This document shows, piece after piece, positions 1 through 5,134 of a DNA stretch of 5,134 nucleotides (position 1 is its first letter; the number at the start of each line of letters is the position of its first letter). Position numbers and translations under genes: made by a program. The notes under the pieces were generated by a model that was not told where the DNA came from, made no database searches, and was given only the letters and a program-made list of their open reading frames with translations. Source of the stretch: Longimicrobium sp. (lineage in GTDB: Bacteria > Gemmatimonadota > Gemmatimonadetes > Longimicrobiales > Longimicrobiaceae); the NCBI GenBank assembly GCA_030446945.1, contig JAUJMI010000036.1, positions 9,640 to 14,773 on the forward strand. Reading direction: 5' to 3'.

Positions 1-3
1 GGC

Positions 4-42
4 CAGCATGGACAGCGCGAATCGAACTCGCGCCCGATGCTG
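4..42. other. Two-part stem-loop downstream of the TPR gene
   Basis: The outer arms at 4-9 and 37-42 pair over 6 bases. After a small asymmetric internal loop, the inner arms at 15-20 and 28-33 pair perfectly over 6 bases around a 7-base loop. The structure lies about 45 bases past the stop of the minus-strand TPR gene, so it could act in 3' end formation. No T-run is visible before the window ends. Such pairings arise easily in GC-rich DNA, so the functional reading is weak although the pairing itself is plain. Confidence 0.25.
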
Positions 43-66
43 CGGATTGTTCCGTCCCGGATTGCA

Positions 67-87
67 CGCGCCTTCGGAAGGGCCGCG
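67..87 (-). terminator. Possible terminator hairpin of the TPR gene
   Basis: Directly after the TAG stop (88-90, minus strand) the sequence can fold into a compact hairpin. Bases 67-70 pair with 84-87 and 71-74 pair with 78-81, with a 3-base loop and a 2-base bulge at 82-83. The position fits a terminator, but no T-rich tract follows on the minus strand, so it would be a weak or Rho-assisted one. This is inference from position and pairing only. Confidence 0.3.
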
Positions 88-849
88 CTACCGCGACCGC
101 TCCTTGAGCTCGCGGCGGGCGATGTCCAGCCACTTCTTCTCCTCGCGGCGGTAGTGGCCGCTGGAGACGCGGGCGTGGCGCAGCATCTCCTCGAACAACG
201 CGTACGCCTCGTCTTCGCGGCCGACGCGCTTCAGAAGGAGGGCGTAGCGGCAGCGGGCCTCCTCGCCGGCGGCGCCGCGGGCGAGGACGGCGTACGCGCG
301 CAGCGCGCCCTCCACGTCGCCGGAGTCTTCGGCGATGCGGGCGTCGAGGAGCTGAATGGAGGCGGTGAGCATGGTGCCCTGCCGCTTGAGGCGCTCCATG
401 GCGTCGCGCGCCTCGTCCATGTGCCCGGCCGCGTGGCAGGCGCGCGACAGGGCGCCGAGGACGCGCGGGTCGTCCTCGTGGATCCCCTGGAGGCAGGTGC
501 GCACCAGGGCCACCGCGTCGTCGCCGCGGCCGGCGTTCAGGTAGGCGTCGGCCAGGGCGAGGCGGTTGTTCACGGTGTTGCTGAGCGCCACCTCGTCTTC
601 CAGGCGCTTCACCTCGGCCGCGGGGTTCAGGCGGCGCGCCAGCTGTCGCCCGGCCGAGCGCAGGCCGCCGCTGCGGACGCTGGGGAGGTACTCGGCGAAG
701 AAGTACACCAGGATGCCCACCCCCGGGAACAGGAAGAGGATGAGCAGCCACCACGCCTTCCCCTGCCGGATGGCGTGCACGGCAAAGAACACCTGCGCGG
801 CCAGAGTGGCCGCGACGTAGAGCCAGGGCAACCAGCGGTAGAAGGGCAT
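88..849 (-). CDS. Membrane-anchored tetratricopeptide repeat protein with PLDc_N-like N-terminus
   Basis: The product is 253 residues and starts MPFYRWLPWLYVAATL. Two hydrophobic segments (about 6-27 and 33-52) are separated by a short RQGK turn. The second, with FLFPGVGILVYFF, has the W...LFP..G...Y pattern of PLDc_N-type membrane anchors. From about residue 90 to 250 the protein is helical, with about four TPR-like units containing NRLALADAYLNAGR, ALSRACHAAGHMDEAR, ARIAEDSGDVEGALRAY and CRYALLLKRVGREDEAYALFEEML. It ends in a basic HYRREEKKWLDIARREL segment that I recall as conserved in this family of small TPR membrane proteins. TPRs normally serve as protein-protein scaffolds, so the likely role is an inner-membrane adaptor with a cytoplasmic repeat domain. 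The partner is unknown. An in-frame start at 1095 was not used because the extra 82 residues look non-coding and would run into the peptidase gene. No strong Shine-Dalgarno precedes the chosen ATG. The fold is well supported; the function is not known. Confidence 0.85.
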   Translation of the reverse strand: MPFYRWLPWLYVAATLAAQVFFAVHAIRQGKAWWLLILFLFPGVGILVYFFAEYLPSVRSGGLRSAGRQLARRLNPAAEVKRLEDEVALSNTVNNRLALADAYLNAGRGDDAVALVRTCLQGIHEDDPRVLGALSRACHAAGHMDEARDAMERLKRQGTMLTASIQLLDARIAEDSGDVEGALRAYAVLARGAAGEEARCRYALLLKRVGREDEAYALFEEMLRHARVSSGHYRREEKKWLDIARRELKERSR

Positions 850-1000
850 GCGCGGGTCGGGGGGACGGGGTGCACGCGGAGGACCGAGGACGAATTTCGG
901 CGCGACGCGCCGCTCGTGCAACCCGCGCGGCCTTGCAGCCGCGCGCCCGGCGCCATAGGGTGGAGTGATCGCCCGTTCCGAAACCGCCCCAGGAGGTCGC
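850..1000. promoter_or_regulatory. Divergent promoter region with inverted repeat
   Basis: This 151-bp gap separates two genes transcribed away from each other, so promoters for both should lie here. Weak sigma70-like candidates can be drawn. For the plus strand, TTGCAG (933-938) and TAGGGT (956-961) have a 17-base spacer. For the minus strand, TTGCAC (complement of 916-921) and GAAATT (complement of 893-898) also have a 17-base spacer. Each box matches consensus at only about three of six positions. A perfect 8-bp inverted repeat (924-931 and 938-945, 6-base loop) overlaps the plus-strand -35 candidate and lies just upstream of the minus-strand one. It could be an operator. The presence of promoters is a safe inference from gene orientation; the exact boxes are not. 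Confidence 0.4.
991..996 (+). promoter_or_regulatory. Ribosome binding site of the S9 peptidase
   Basis: A full AGGAGG lies 4 bases before the ATG at 1001. It decides the start in favour of 1001 over the in-frame GTG at 965, because the protein then opens directly with a signal peptide. Confidence 0.85.
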
Positions 1001-3088
1001 ATGCTCCGCCCCCGCATCGCCGCGGCACTCGTGCTCTGGACCGCCGCGCTGGCCGCCCCCGCCGCCGCGCAGGCTCCGCGCGCCGCCCCCGGCACCTTCT
1101 CCGTGGAGAAGTACCTGGACTACGAGACGGTCGGCGACCCGCAGATCTCGCCGGACGGCAGGCGCATCGTCTACACCCGCCGCTGGGTGGACCGCATGGC
1201 CGACCGCTGGGAGTCCGCCCTCTGGATCGTGGAGGCGGACGGGTCGCGCAACCGCTTCCTGGTCAAGGGCTCCAGCCCCGTCTGGTCGCCGGACGGCACC
1301 CGCATCGCCTACGTGGGGGAGGGCGAGCCGAAGGGGCCGCAGCTGTGGGTGCGCTACCTGGACGTGGAGGGGGCCGGCACGCAGGTGACGCGCGGCACCG
1401 AGGCCCCCGCCAACCCGCGCTGGTCGCCGGACGGGCGCACGCTCGGCTTCACCCAGTTCGTGGCCAAGCCGGCGGACTGGAAGATCGGCATGCCCGCCGC
1501 CCCCGCCGGCGCTACCTGGACGCGAGCCCCGCGGGTGGTGGAGCGCCTCCACTACCGCGCGGACCGGCGCGGCCTCACCGAGCCGGGCTTCGTGCACCTC
1601 TTCATCGTCCCCGCGGAGGGCGGGACGCCCCGCGCCGTCACCTCCGGCGACTGGAGCGTGGGCTTCCGCTTCGACCAGATCCCCGGCGAGGTGAGCTGGT
1701 CGTGGATGCCGGACGGGCGCACCGTCATCGTGGAGGGCCTGAACGAGCCCGACGCCGACCTGCGCTACCGCGATTCCAACCTGTACGCCGTGGACGTGGC
1801 CACCGGCGCCGCCCGCCGCCTTACCCCCGCGCGCGGCACCTGGACTCAGCCGGTGGTGTCGCCGGACGGACGGCATATCGCCTTCTCCGGCCATCCGTTC
1901 AACCGCCAGAGCTACCGCGCGCAGGACCTGTACGTGATGAACGCGGACGGCAGCGGAATGCGCCGGCTGGCGGAGGGGCTGGACCGCGACCCGAACGGCA
2001 TCACCTGGGCGCACGACGGGAGCGGCGTCTACTTCACCGCCGCCGACCGGGGTACGCGCAACGTCCACTTCGCCTCCGCGCGCGGCGGTGCGGCGCGCCA
2101 GGTCACGCGCGGCACGCACATGCTGGGGCTGGGCTCCATCTCGCGCGGCGGGATCGGGGCGGCCGTGCGCAGCGCCCCGCAGTCGCCGCCGGACGTGGTG
2201 CGCGTGGAGCTGCGCCGCGGCGGCGAGCCGGTGCAGCTGACCCGCGTCAACGAGGACCTGCTGGCGGGGATGCGCCTCGGCTCGGTGGAGGAGGTGTGGT
2301 ACACCTCCACCGGCGGCGCGCGCGTGCAGGGGTGGATCGTGAAGCCGCCCGACTTCACCGCGTCCAGGAAGTACCCGCTCATCCTGGAGATTCACGGCGG
2401 GCCGCACTCCATGTACGATGTGGGCTTCAGCCCCATGTACCAGAACTTCGCGGCCAACGGGTACGTGGTGCTGTACACCAACCCGCGGGGGAGCACGGGC
2501 TACGGCAGCGCCTTCGGCAACGCCATCGAGCGCGCCTACCCCAGCGTGGACTACGAGGACCTGATGGTCGGCGTGGACACCGTGCTGGCCCGCGGCTACG
2601 TGGACCCCGAGCGGATGTTCGTGGGCGGGTGCAGCGGCGGCGGCGTGCTTTCCAGCTGGACGGTGGGGCACACGGACCGCTTCGCCGCCGCCGCGGTGCG
2701 CTGCCCGGTCACCAACTGGATGAGCTTCGTGGGCGGCACCGACGTGCCTCTCTTCACGGCCAACTTCTTCGACAAGCCGTTCTGGGAAGACCCGCAGGCG
2801 TGGCTCAAGCAGTCGCCACTCATGTACGTGGGCAACGTGAAGACGCCGGTGCTGCTGATGACCGGCGAGCTGGACCTGCGCACCCCCATCTCGCAGAGCG
2901 AGGAGTACTACGCCGCGCTCAAGTCCCGCGGCGTCCCCACGGCGCTGCTGCGCTTCGAGGGTGAGTTCCACGGCACCAGCTCGCGCCCGTCCAACTGGAT
3001 GCGCACGCAGCTCTACATGATGAGTTGGTATGAGCGCTGGGCCGGCAAGCGCGGCCAGGCCATGCAGCAGACGGCGGGCACGCGGTAG
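1001..3088 (+). CDS. Secreted S9-family serine peptidase (prolyl oligopeptidase type)
   Basis: The product is 695 residues. Residues 1-23 form a signal peptide (MLRPRIAAALVLWTAALAA, then an AAA-Q cleavage site), so it is exported, probably to the periplasm. An N-terminal beta-propeller (about 35-410) carries PD40/WD40-like repeats: ISPDGRRIVY at 49, VWSPDGTRIAY at 94, WSPDGRTLGF at 141, WMPDGRTVIV at 235, VVSPDGRHIAF at 285 and TWAHDGSGVYF at 335. The C-terminal alpha/beta-hydrolase domain (about 430-695) has HGGPH at 465-469 near the expected oxyanion hole. Its nucleophile elbow GGCSGGG holds Ser545, with Asp625 in GELDLRTP and His657 in GEFHGTSS. Spacing and order fit a complete S9 triad. 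The family cleaves short peptides, often dipeptidyl or acylaminoacyl groups; the exact specificity cannot be read here. The elbow has C before and G after the serine instead of the common S and Y. The gene stands alone, divergent from the TPR gene and convergent with the cluster on its right. It looks intact and functional. Confidence 0.95.
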   Translation: MLRPRIAAALVLWTAALAAPAAAQAPRAAPGTFSVEKYLDYETVGDPQISPDGRRIVYTRRWVDRMADRWESALWIVEADGSRNRFLVKGSSPVWSPDGTRIAYVGEGEPKGPQLWVRYLDVEGAGTQVTRGTEAPANPRWSPDGRTLGFTQFVAKPADWKIGMPAAPAGATWTRAPRVVERLHYRADRRGLTEPGFVHLFIVPAEGGTPRAVTSGDWSVGFRFDQIPGEVSWSWMPDGRTVIVEGLNEPDADLRYRDSNLYAVDVATGAARRLTPARGTWTQPVVSPDGRHIAFSGHPFNRQSYRAQDLYVMNADGSGMRRLAEGLDRDPNGITWAHDGSGVYFTAADRGTRNVHFASARGGAARQVTRGTHMLGLGSISRGGIGAAVRSAPQSPPDVVRVELRRGGEPVQLTRVNEDLLAGMRLGSVEEVWYTSTGGARVQGWIVKPPDFTASRKYPLILEIHGGPHSMYDVGFSPMYQNFAANGYVVLYTNPRGSTGYGSAFGNAIERAYPSVDYEDLMVGVDTVLARGYVDPERMFVGGCSGGGVLSSWTVGHTDRFAAAAVRCPVTNWMSFVGGTDVPLFTANFFDKPFWEDPQAWLKQSPLMYVGNVKTPVLLMTGELDLRTPISQSEEYYAALKSRGVPTALLRFEGEFHGTSSRPSNWMRTQLYMMSWYERWAGKRGQAMQQTAGTR

Positions 3089-3104
3089 AGAAAAGCGTCC
3101 CACG

Positions 3105-3164
3105 GCGGACACAGAGGGAACAGCAAGCCAGGGAGAAACCTCTTGCCGTTCTCTCCGTGGCTGT
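3105..3164. terminator. Long imperfect hairpin between convergent genes, probable bidirectional terminator
   Basis: Left arm 3105-3127 and right arm 3142-3164 pair over about 20 positions, with three mismatches, a few G-T pairs and a 14-base loop (3128-3141). It sits in the 105-bp gap between the S9 peptidase stop (3088) and the VF530 stop (3194), where transcripts from both sides must end. On the minus strand the stem is followed within about ten bases by CTTTTCTCT (complement of 3088-3096), resembling an intrinsic terminator tail. On the plus strand GTGTGTGAGG follows, with no T-run. The ACAGAGGG and TTCTCTCCGTG wording also resembles dispersed intergenic palindromes seen in some bacterial genomes. 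Whether it is repeated cannot be judged from one copy. Confidence 0.6.
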
Positions 3165-3193
3165 GTGTGAGGCCCGTCGTCGGCTGCTCTGCG

Positions 3194-3472
3194 TCAGCGG
3201 CGTGCGCGGCGCGCCCTGTCGCGCAGCATGAAGAGGTACATCCCCTCCACCTTTTCCCGCGCCCACGGCGTCTTGCGCAGGAACTTGAGGCTGGACGCGA
3301 CGCTGGGATCGTCGGTGAAGCAGCGGATGCGGATGCGCTCCCCCATCGCCTCCCATCCAAAGTGCTCCACCAGCTCGTTCAGCATGCGCTCCAGCGTGAC
3401 GCCGTGGAGCGGGTTCTTTGCCTGCGGCTGCGGGTCAGTCATGGAAGAGGCTCCCGGTGCGTCGTCGCTCAT
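3194..3472 (-). CDS. VF530 family (DUF2132) small DNA-binding protein
   Basis: The product is 92 residues and nearly all of it is the family core: [21 protein letters not shown] at 20-40, [20 protein letters not shown] at 46-65 and [15 protein letters not shown] at 66-80. I recognise these three blocks as the VF530/DUF2132 signature. The family is a small four-helix fold reported to resemble nucleic-acid-binding domains such as the RecA C-terminal region. No cellular role is settled as far as I know. The basic tail RDRARRARR fits DNA binding. Two starts are possible: ATG 3472 (AGGAAGG six bases upstream) and ATG 3442 (GGGAG eight bases upstream, 82 residues). The core begins after both, so the choice does not affect function. 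It lies 36 bp downstream of the exported-protein gene on the same strand, so it is probably the last gene of that unit. Confidence 0.9.
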   Translation of the reverse strand: MSDDAPGASSMTDPQPQAKNPLHGVTLERMLNELVEHFGWEAMGERIRIRCFTDDPSVASSLKFLRKTPWAREKVEGMYLFMLRDRARRARR

Positions 3473-3508
3473 CCCGGCCCTTCCTGGAAGCGCCGTGCCG
3501 GGGCGCTT

Positions 3509-4336
3509 TCAGGTGGTCTTGTACAGGTACCAGCCGGGCGCCACCCGCTCCACGTAGATGAACCGCTCGGGCGACATCTTCGGCACCTTGCACCCCGGCG
3601 GAGCGTGCAGGTAGCCCACCTCGTTGTCGGCCATCCCTCCGATGGTCAGGAGGACGCACCCGGGCGCCTCCACACCGTCGCGCGACGCGGCGCCGATGTG
3701 CAGCGCGCGCAGCGCAACGCGGATCTCGCGCGCATCGGCGCCGGCCGGCTCCACTCGGCCGTCGCCGGTCGCCAGCCTGAGCGAGGGTGTGCGCGCGACG
3801 AGCGCCGCCAGCGCGTCCATCTCCCGCGCGTGCGCCGCGAAGTACGCCTTGAGGGCTGAATCGGAGCTCGCCGTCAGGCGCATCCCCTGGACCATCGCGG
3901 CGAGCGAGTCCGGCGCATTCGTCCCGGCGGCGAGTGAGTCCAGAATGGTGTAGAACAGCGGCGGGAGGACCAGGGTGCGCACCGCCTCGAGCTTCCAGAC
4001 CTCGCCTCCGCGCACCAGGTACAGGTACCAGTCTTGGGCATGCGTGCCGTCGCTGAGGTGGGCAGCGAACACGGCTTCCCCGGGTCCGCGCTCCAGGGCT
4101 CGGAAGCTCACCCGCACGGACGCCGGGAGCGTGGCCCCCAGTGTCGGGGCGCTGGCGTAGCTCTCCATCTCCCCCGTGTAGTAGCGCGCCCGGTCGGGGA
4201 AGGAGTCGCGCGCCAGGAACCGCTGCACCAGCCATTCCGGCGACCCCGTCTTCTCCACGGGCCCCCCCTGCGCGTCGCACGGTCCGGCCGCGGCGAGGGC
4301 CAGGAGCACCAGCGCACACGGCGCGTTCAGCTTCAT
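3509..4336 (-). CDS. Exported protein of unknown function
   Basis: The product is 275 residues. The N-terminus MKLNAPCALVLLALAAAG is a signal peptide with a likely signal peptidase I site at CDA-Q (after residue 22). Cys20 is not in a good lipobox because proline precedes it. The mature part has three visible zones. Residues 30-125 are a compact alpha/beta segment with QDWYLYLVRGGEVWKLEAV that looks NTF2/SnoaL-like. Residues 127-190 are mostly helical and alanine-rich. The C-terminal domain contains two cysteines (C227, C249) that could form a disulfide, and ends PERFIYVERVAPGWYLYKTT. I cannot assign a function. Its ATG overlaps the stop of the upstream broken lipoprotein gene as ATGA (4333-4336) and its Shine-Dalgarno is poor, so translation is probably coupled. 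Another long frame over the same region (3435-4319, minus) lacks a signal peptide and has arginine-rich, low-complexity composition, so this frame was chosen. Confidence 0.8.
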   Translation of the reverse strand: MKLNAPCALVLLALAAAGPCDAQGGPVEKTGSPEWLVQRFLARDSFPDRARYYTGEMESYASAPTLGATLPASVRVSFRALERGPGEAVFAAHLSDGTHAQDWYLYLVRGGEVWKLEAVRTLVLPPLFYTILDSLAAGTNAPDSLAAMVQGMRLTASSDSALKAYFAAHAREMDALAALVARTPSLRLATGDGRVEPAGADAREIRVALRALHIGAASRDGVEAPGCVLLTIGGMADNEVGYLHAPPGCKVPKMSPERFIYVERVAPGWYLYKTT

Positions 4337-4839
4337 GTCGGCTCGTTCTCGGTCATAAGGGGGCGTGGCCGGGGCACGGTGTCGCCGCGCAGCCAGCGGG
4401 GCGAGAGGGAGGCGCGCAGCCGGAACTCCCTGCGCAGGTCCAGCGAGATGGTGGCCTCGAACGAGTTCGAATCCAGCCAGCGAAAGATTCCGAACCCCGC
4501 ATCCGTCCCGGCCGGCGCGAGCCTGGGGCCACGGAGGACCACTTGCGGAAGCGTCGCGACCACGGCGTACACGGTGCGGCGGGCTCCGTCACTCGCCAGG
4601 TACGCCACGTGGCGCCCGTCCGGTGCGAGGGTCGCGATCTCGTTCGCGATCCTCCGGGACGGCACAAGAAGGAGCCGCGTCCGCCGCGTGCGCGCATCGT
4701 AAGCGAAAGGCCCGGGGAACTGCCCCTCCTCCGCATGCACCCAGTACACCACGCTCTCCCCGGCCATCACGGGGAGCATGCCCGGTTCGACGCGCACCCC
4801 GCGGAGGGTGTCCGTGCCGGCGTTGGTCCGCACGACCAC
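4333..4839 (-). CDS. Longest intact frame of the broken lipoprotein gene, hypothetical protein
   Basis: As the sequence stands, this is the only sizeable uninterrupted frame of the gene: 168 residues from a GTG at 4839. An automatic annotation would probably report it as a hypothetical protein. The start is doubtful. It has no signal peptide, and good coding signal continues upstream in another frame (SLVDSIPYENKMYL), so it is more likely the 3' two-thirds of a longer gene. LAPDGRHVAYLA at residues 71-82 resembles a PD40 propeller blade. The end MTENEPT overlaps the start of the exported-protein gene by 4 bases, showing that this 3' part keeps a normal operon junction. Confidence 0.5.
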   Translation of the reverse strand: MVVRTNAGTDTLRGVRVEPGMLPVMAGESVVYWVHAEEGQFPGPFAYDARTRRTRLLLVPSRRIANEIATLAPDGRHVAYLASDGARRTVYAVVATLPQVVLRGPRLAPAGTDAGFGIFRWLDSNSFEATISLDLRREFRLRASLSPRWLRGDTVPRPRPLMTENEPT

Positions 4840-5031
4840 GCGCCGCAGGAACCGAGGTACATCTTGTTCTCGTACGGAATCGAGTCGACGAGCGACACAC
4901 CGAGCACCCGCGCGGCCGCAACCGCGCTGTCTCGCCCTGCGGCGGGCTCTCCCCGCACGCCGCGGCCGTTGCGGCGCCGGTGAGGACGGCGGTCCTCCAG
5001 CGTCGGGCCGTCACTCCGAACGACGCGTCAT
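4333..5031 (-). pseudogene. Putative lipoprotein gene broken by three apparent single-base losses
   Basis: The coding signal moves through the frames. ATG 5031 overlaps the SRPBCC stop as ATGA but reads only MTRRSE before a stop. GTG 5014, one frame over, gives an R-rich n-region, a hydrophobic stretch (AVLTGAATAAAC) and a Cys at 4955-4957, like a lipoprotein signal. The third frame then gives RDSAVAAARVLGVSLVDSIP, followed by YENKMYL. The first frame finally continues RRVVVRTNAGTDTLRGV to the stop at 4333. Each switch equals one missing base, near 5016-5017, 4935-4937 and 4852-4857, and each can be explained by one base lost from a G or C run. With all three restored the product is about 233 residues. 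The mature part has one propeller-like motif, LAPDGRHVAYLA, and a C-terminal beta-rich segment. I do not recognise the family. Either the gene is decayed or the sequence has errors. Confidence 0.6.
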
Positions 5032-5134
5032 AGGGAATCCGCCAGACTCGCCGCGAGCTGGTCCAGCACCATCGGCCAAGCCTGCGCGTGCGCGTCGCGG
5101 GAGGGCTCGTCGGGAAAGCCGGCATGGGTGAGGC
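5028..5134 (-). CDS. SRPBCC/AHSA1-domain protein, C-terminal 34 residues (partial)
   Basis: Only the C-terminus is in the window. It reads LTHAGFPDEPSRDAHAQAWP followed by MVLDQLAASLADSL and a TGA at 5028-5030. The H-x-G-F-P-D-E...RDAH...GW/AWP-x-x-LD-x-L-A pattern is the usual last helix of SRPBCC proteins of the AHSA1 (activator of Hsp90 ATPase homologue) type. These have a hydrophobic-ligand-binding helix-grip fold, often of unknown ligand. In bacteria such genes are often next to an ArsR-type regulator, which would lie beyond the right edge here if present. The stop overlaps the ATG at 5031 by ATGA, linking it to the broken lipoprotein gene in one transcription unit. The family call rests on a short tail only. 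Confidence 0.75.
   Translation of the reverse strand, partial: LTHAGFPDEPSRDAHAQAWPMVLDQLAASLADSL

Noticed and set aside
15..35. A tRNA T-arm-like sequence on the minus strand (GTTCGATTC)
   Set aside because: The 5-bp T stem would have a mismatch, no matching 5' acceptor strand or anticodon arm is found upstream, and there is no CCA. It is only part of a local stem-loop.
965..1000. GTG 965 as the start of the S9 peptidase
   Set aside because: It would put 12 unrelated residues before the signal peptide, and the AGGAGG at 991-996 points to ATG 1001.
850..1095. N-terminal extension of the TPR protein to 1095
   Set aside because: The extra 82 residues are Ala/Arg/Pro-rich, overlap the start of the divergent peptidase gene, and displace the membrane anchor from the N-terminus.
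37..2964. A 975-residue open frame on the plus strand
   Set aside because: It runs across a minus-strand gene and is out of frame with the S9 peptidase. It is rich in Arg, Gly and Pro with no recognisable domain: a product of high GC that suppresses stops.
3143..3859. A 238-residue plus-strand frame antisense to VF530 and the exported protein
   Set aside because: It lies opposite a clearly recognisable VF530 gene and shows only arginine- and histidine-rich shadow composition.
3435..4319. A 294-residue minus-strand frame overlapping the exported-protein gene
   Set aside because: Low-complexity Arg/Gly/Ala composition, no signal peptide and no family resemblance. The 3509-4336 frame has a signal peptide and normal protein composition.
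4852..5017. Programmed ribosomal frameshifting to explain the broken lipoprotein gene
   Set aside because: Three separate shifts in under 200 bases, with no clear slippery heptamer and no consistent downstream structure, would be unprecedented. Mutation or sequence error is far simpler.
1..5134. CRISPR array, insertion sequence, phage or toxin-antitoxin content
   Set aside because: No spaced direct repeats, transposase, integrase or phage-like proteins appear in any frame. VF530 with its neighbour does not resemble a known toxin-antitoxin pair.

Overview
The window comes from a very GC-rich bacterial chromosome. Codon third positions in the coding frames are almost all G or C, so long spurious open frames appear on both strands. 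The secreted S9 peptidase with a GCSGGG nucleophile elbow, the TPR protein with a PLDc_N-like anchor, and the signal peptides ending in AAA-Q or CDA-Q all remind me of Gemmatimonadota (Longimicrobium-like). That is an impression from family resemblance. A myxobacterium or another GC-rich soil phylum is not excluded.

Layout from left to right. A membrane-anchored TPR protein lies on the minus strand (88-849). It is divergent from a secreted S9-family serine peptidase on the plus strand (1001-3088), and the two share a 151-bp promoter region holding a perfect inverted repeat. The peptidase converges on a minus-strand cluster. The 105-bp gap between them holds a long imperfect hairpin (3105-3164) that could end transcription from both sides, more convincingly for the minus strand.

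The minus-strand cluster reads from right to left. It starts with the last 34 residues of an SRPBCC/AHSA1-type protein (5028 to the window edge). Next is a putative lipoprotein gene (4333-5031) broken by what look like three single-base losses. Then comes a 275-residue exported protein of unknown function (3509-4336), whose start overlaps the previous stop as ATGA, and finally a small VF530-family DNA-binding protein (3194-3472). The tight overlaps suggest one transcription unit whose promoter lies beyond the right edge. No metabolic pathway links these genes. The lipoprotein and exported protein look like a co-translated envelope pair.

There are no rRNA or tRNA genes, CRISPR arrays, insertion sequences or phage genes that I can support, and no gene-free stretch longer than 300 bases. 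I do not see a convincing new multi-gene system. The points most worth checking are the triple frameshift in the lipoprotein gene and the uncharacterised lipoprotein/exported-protein pair.
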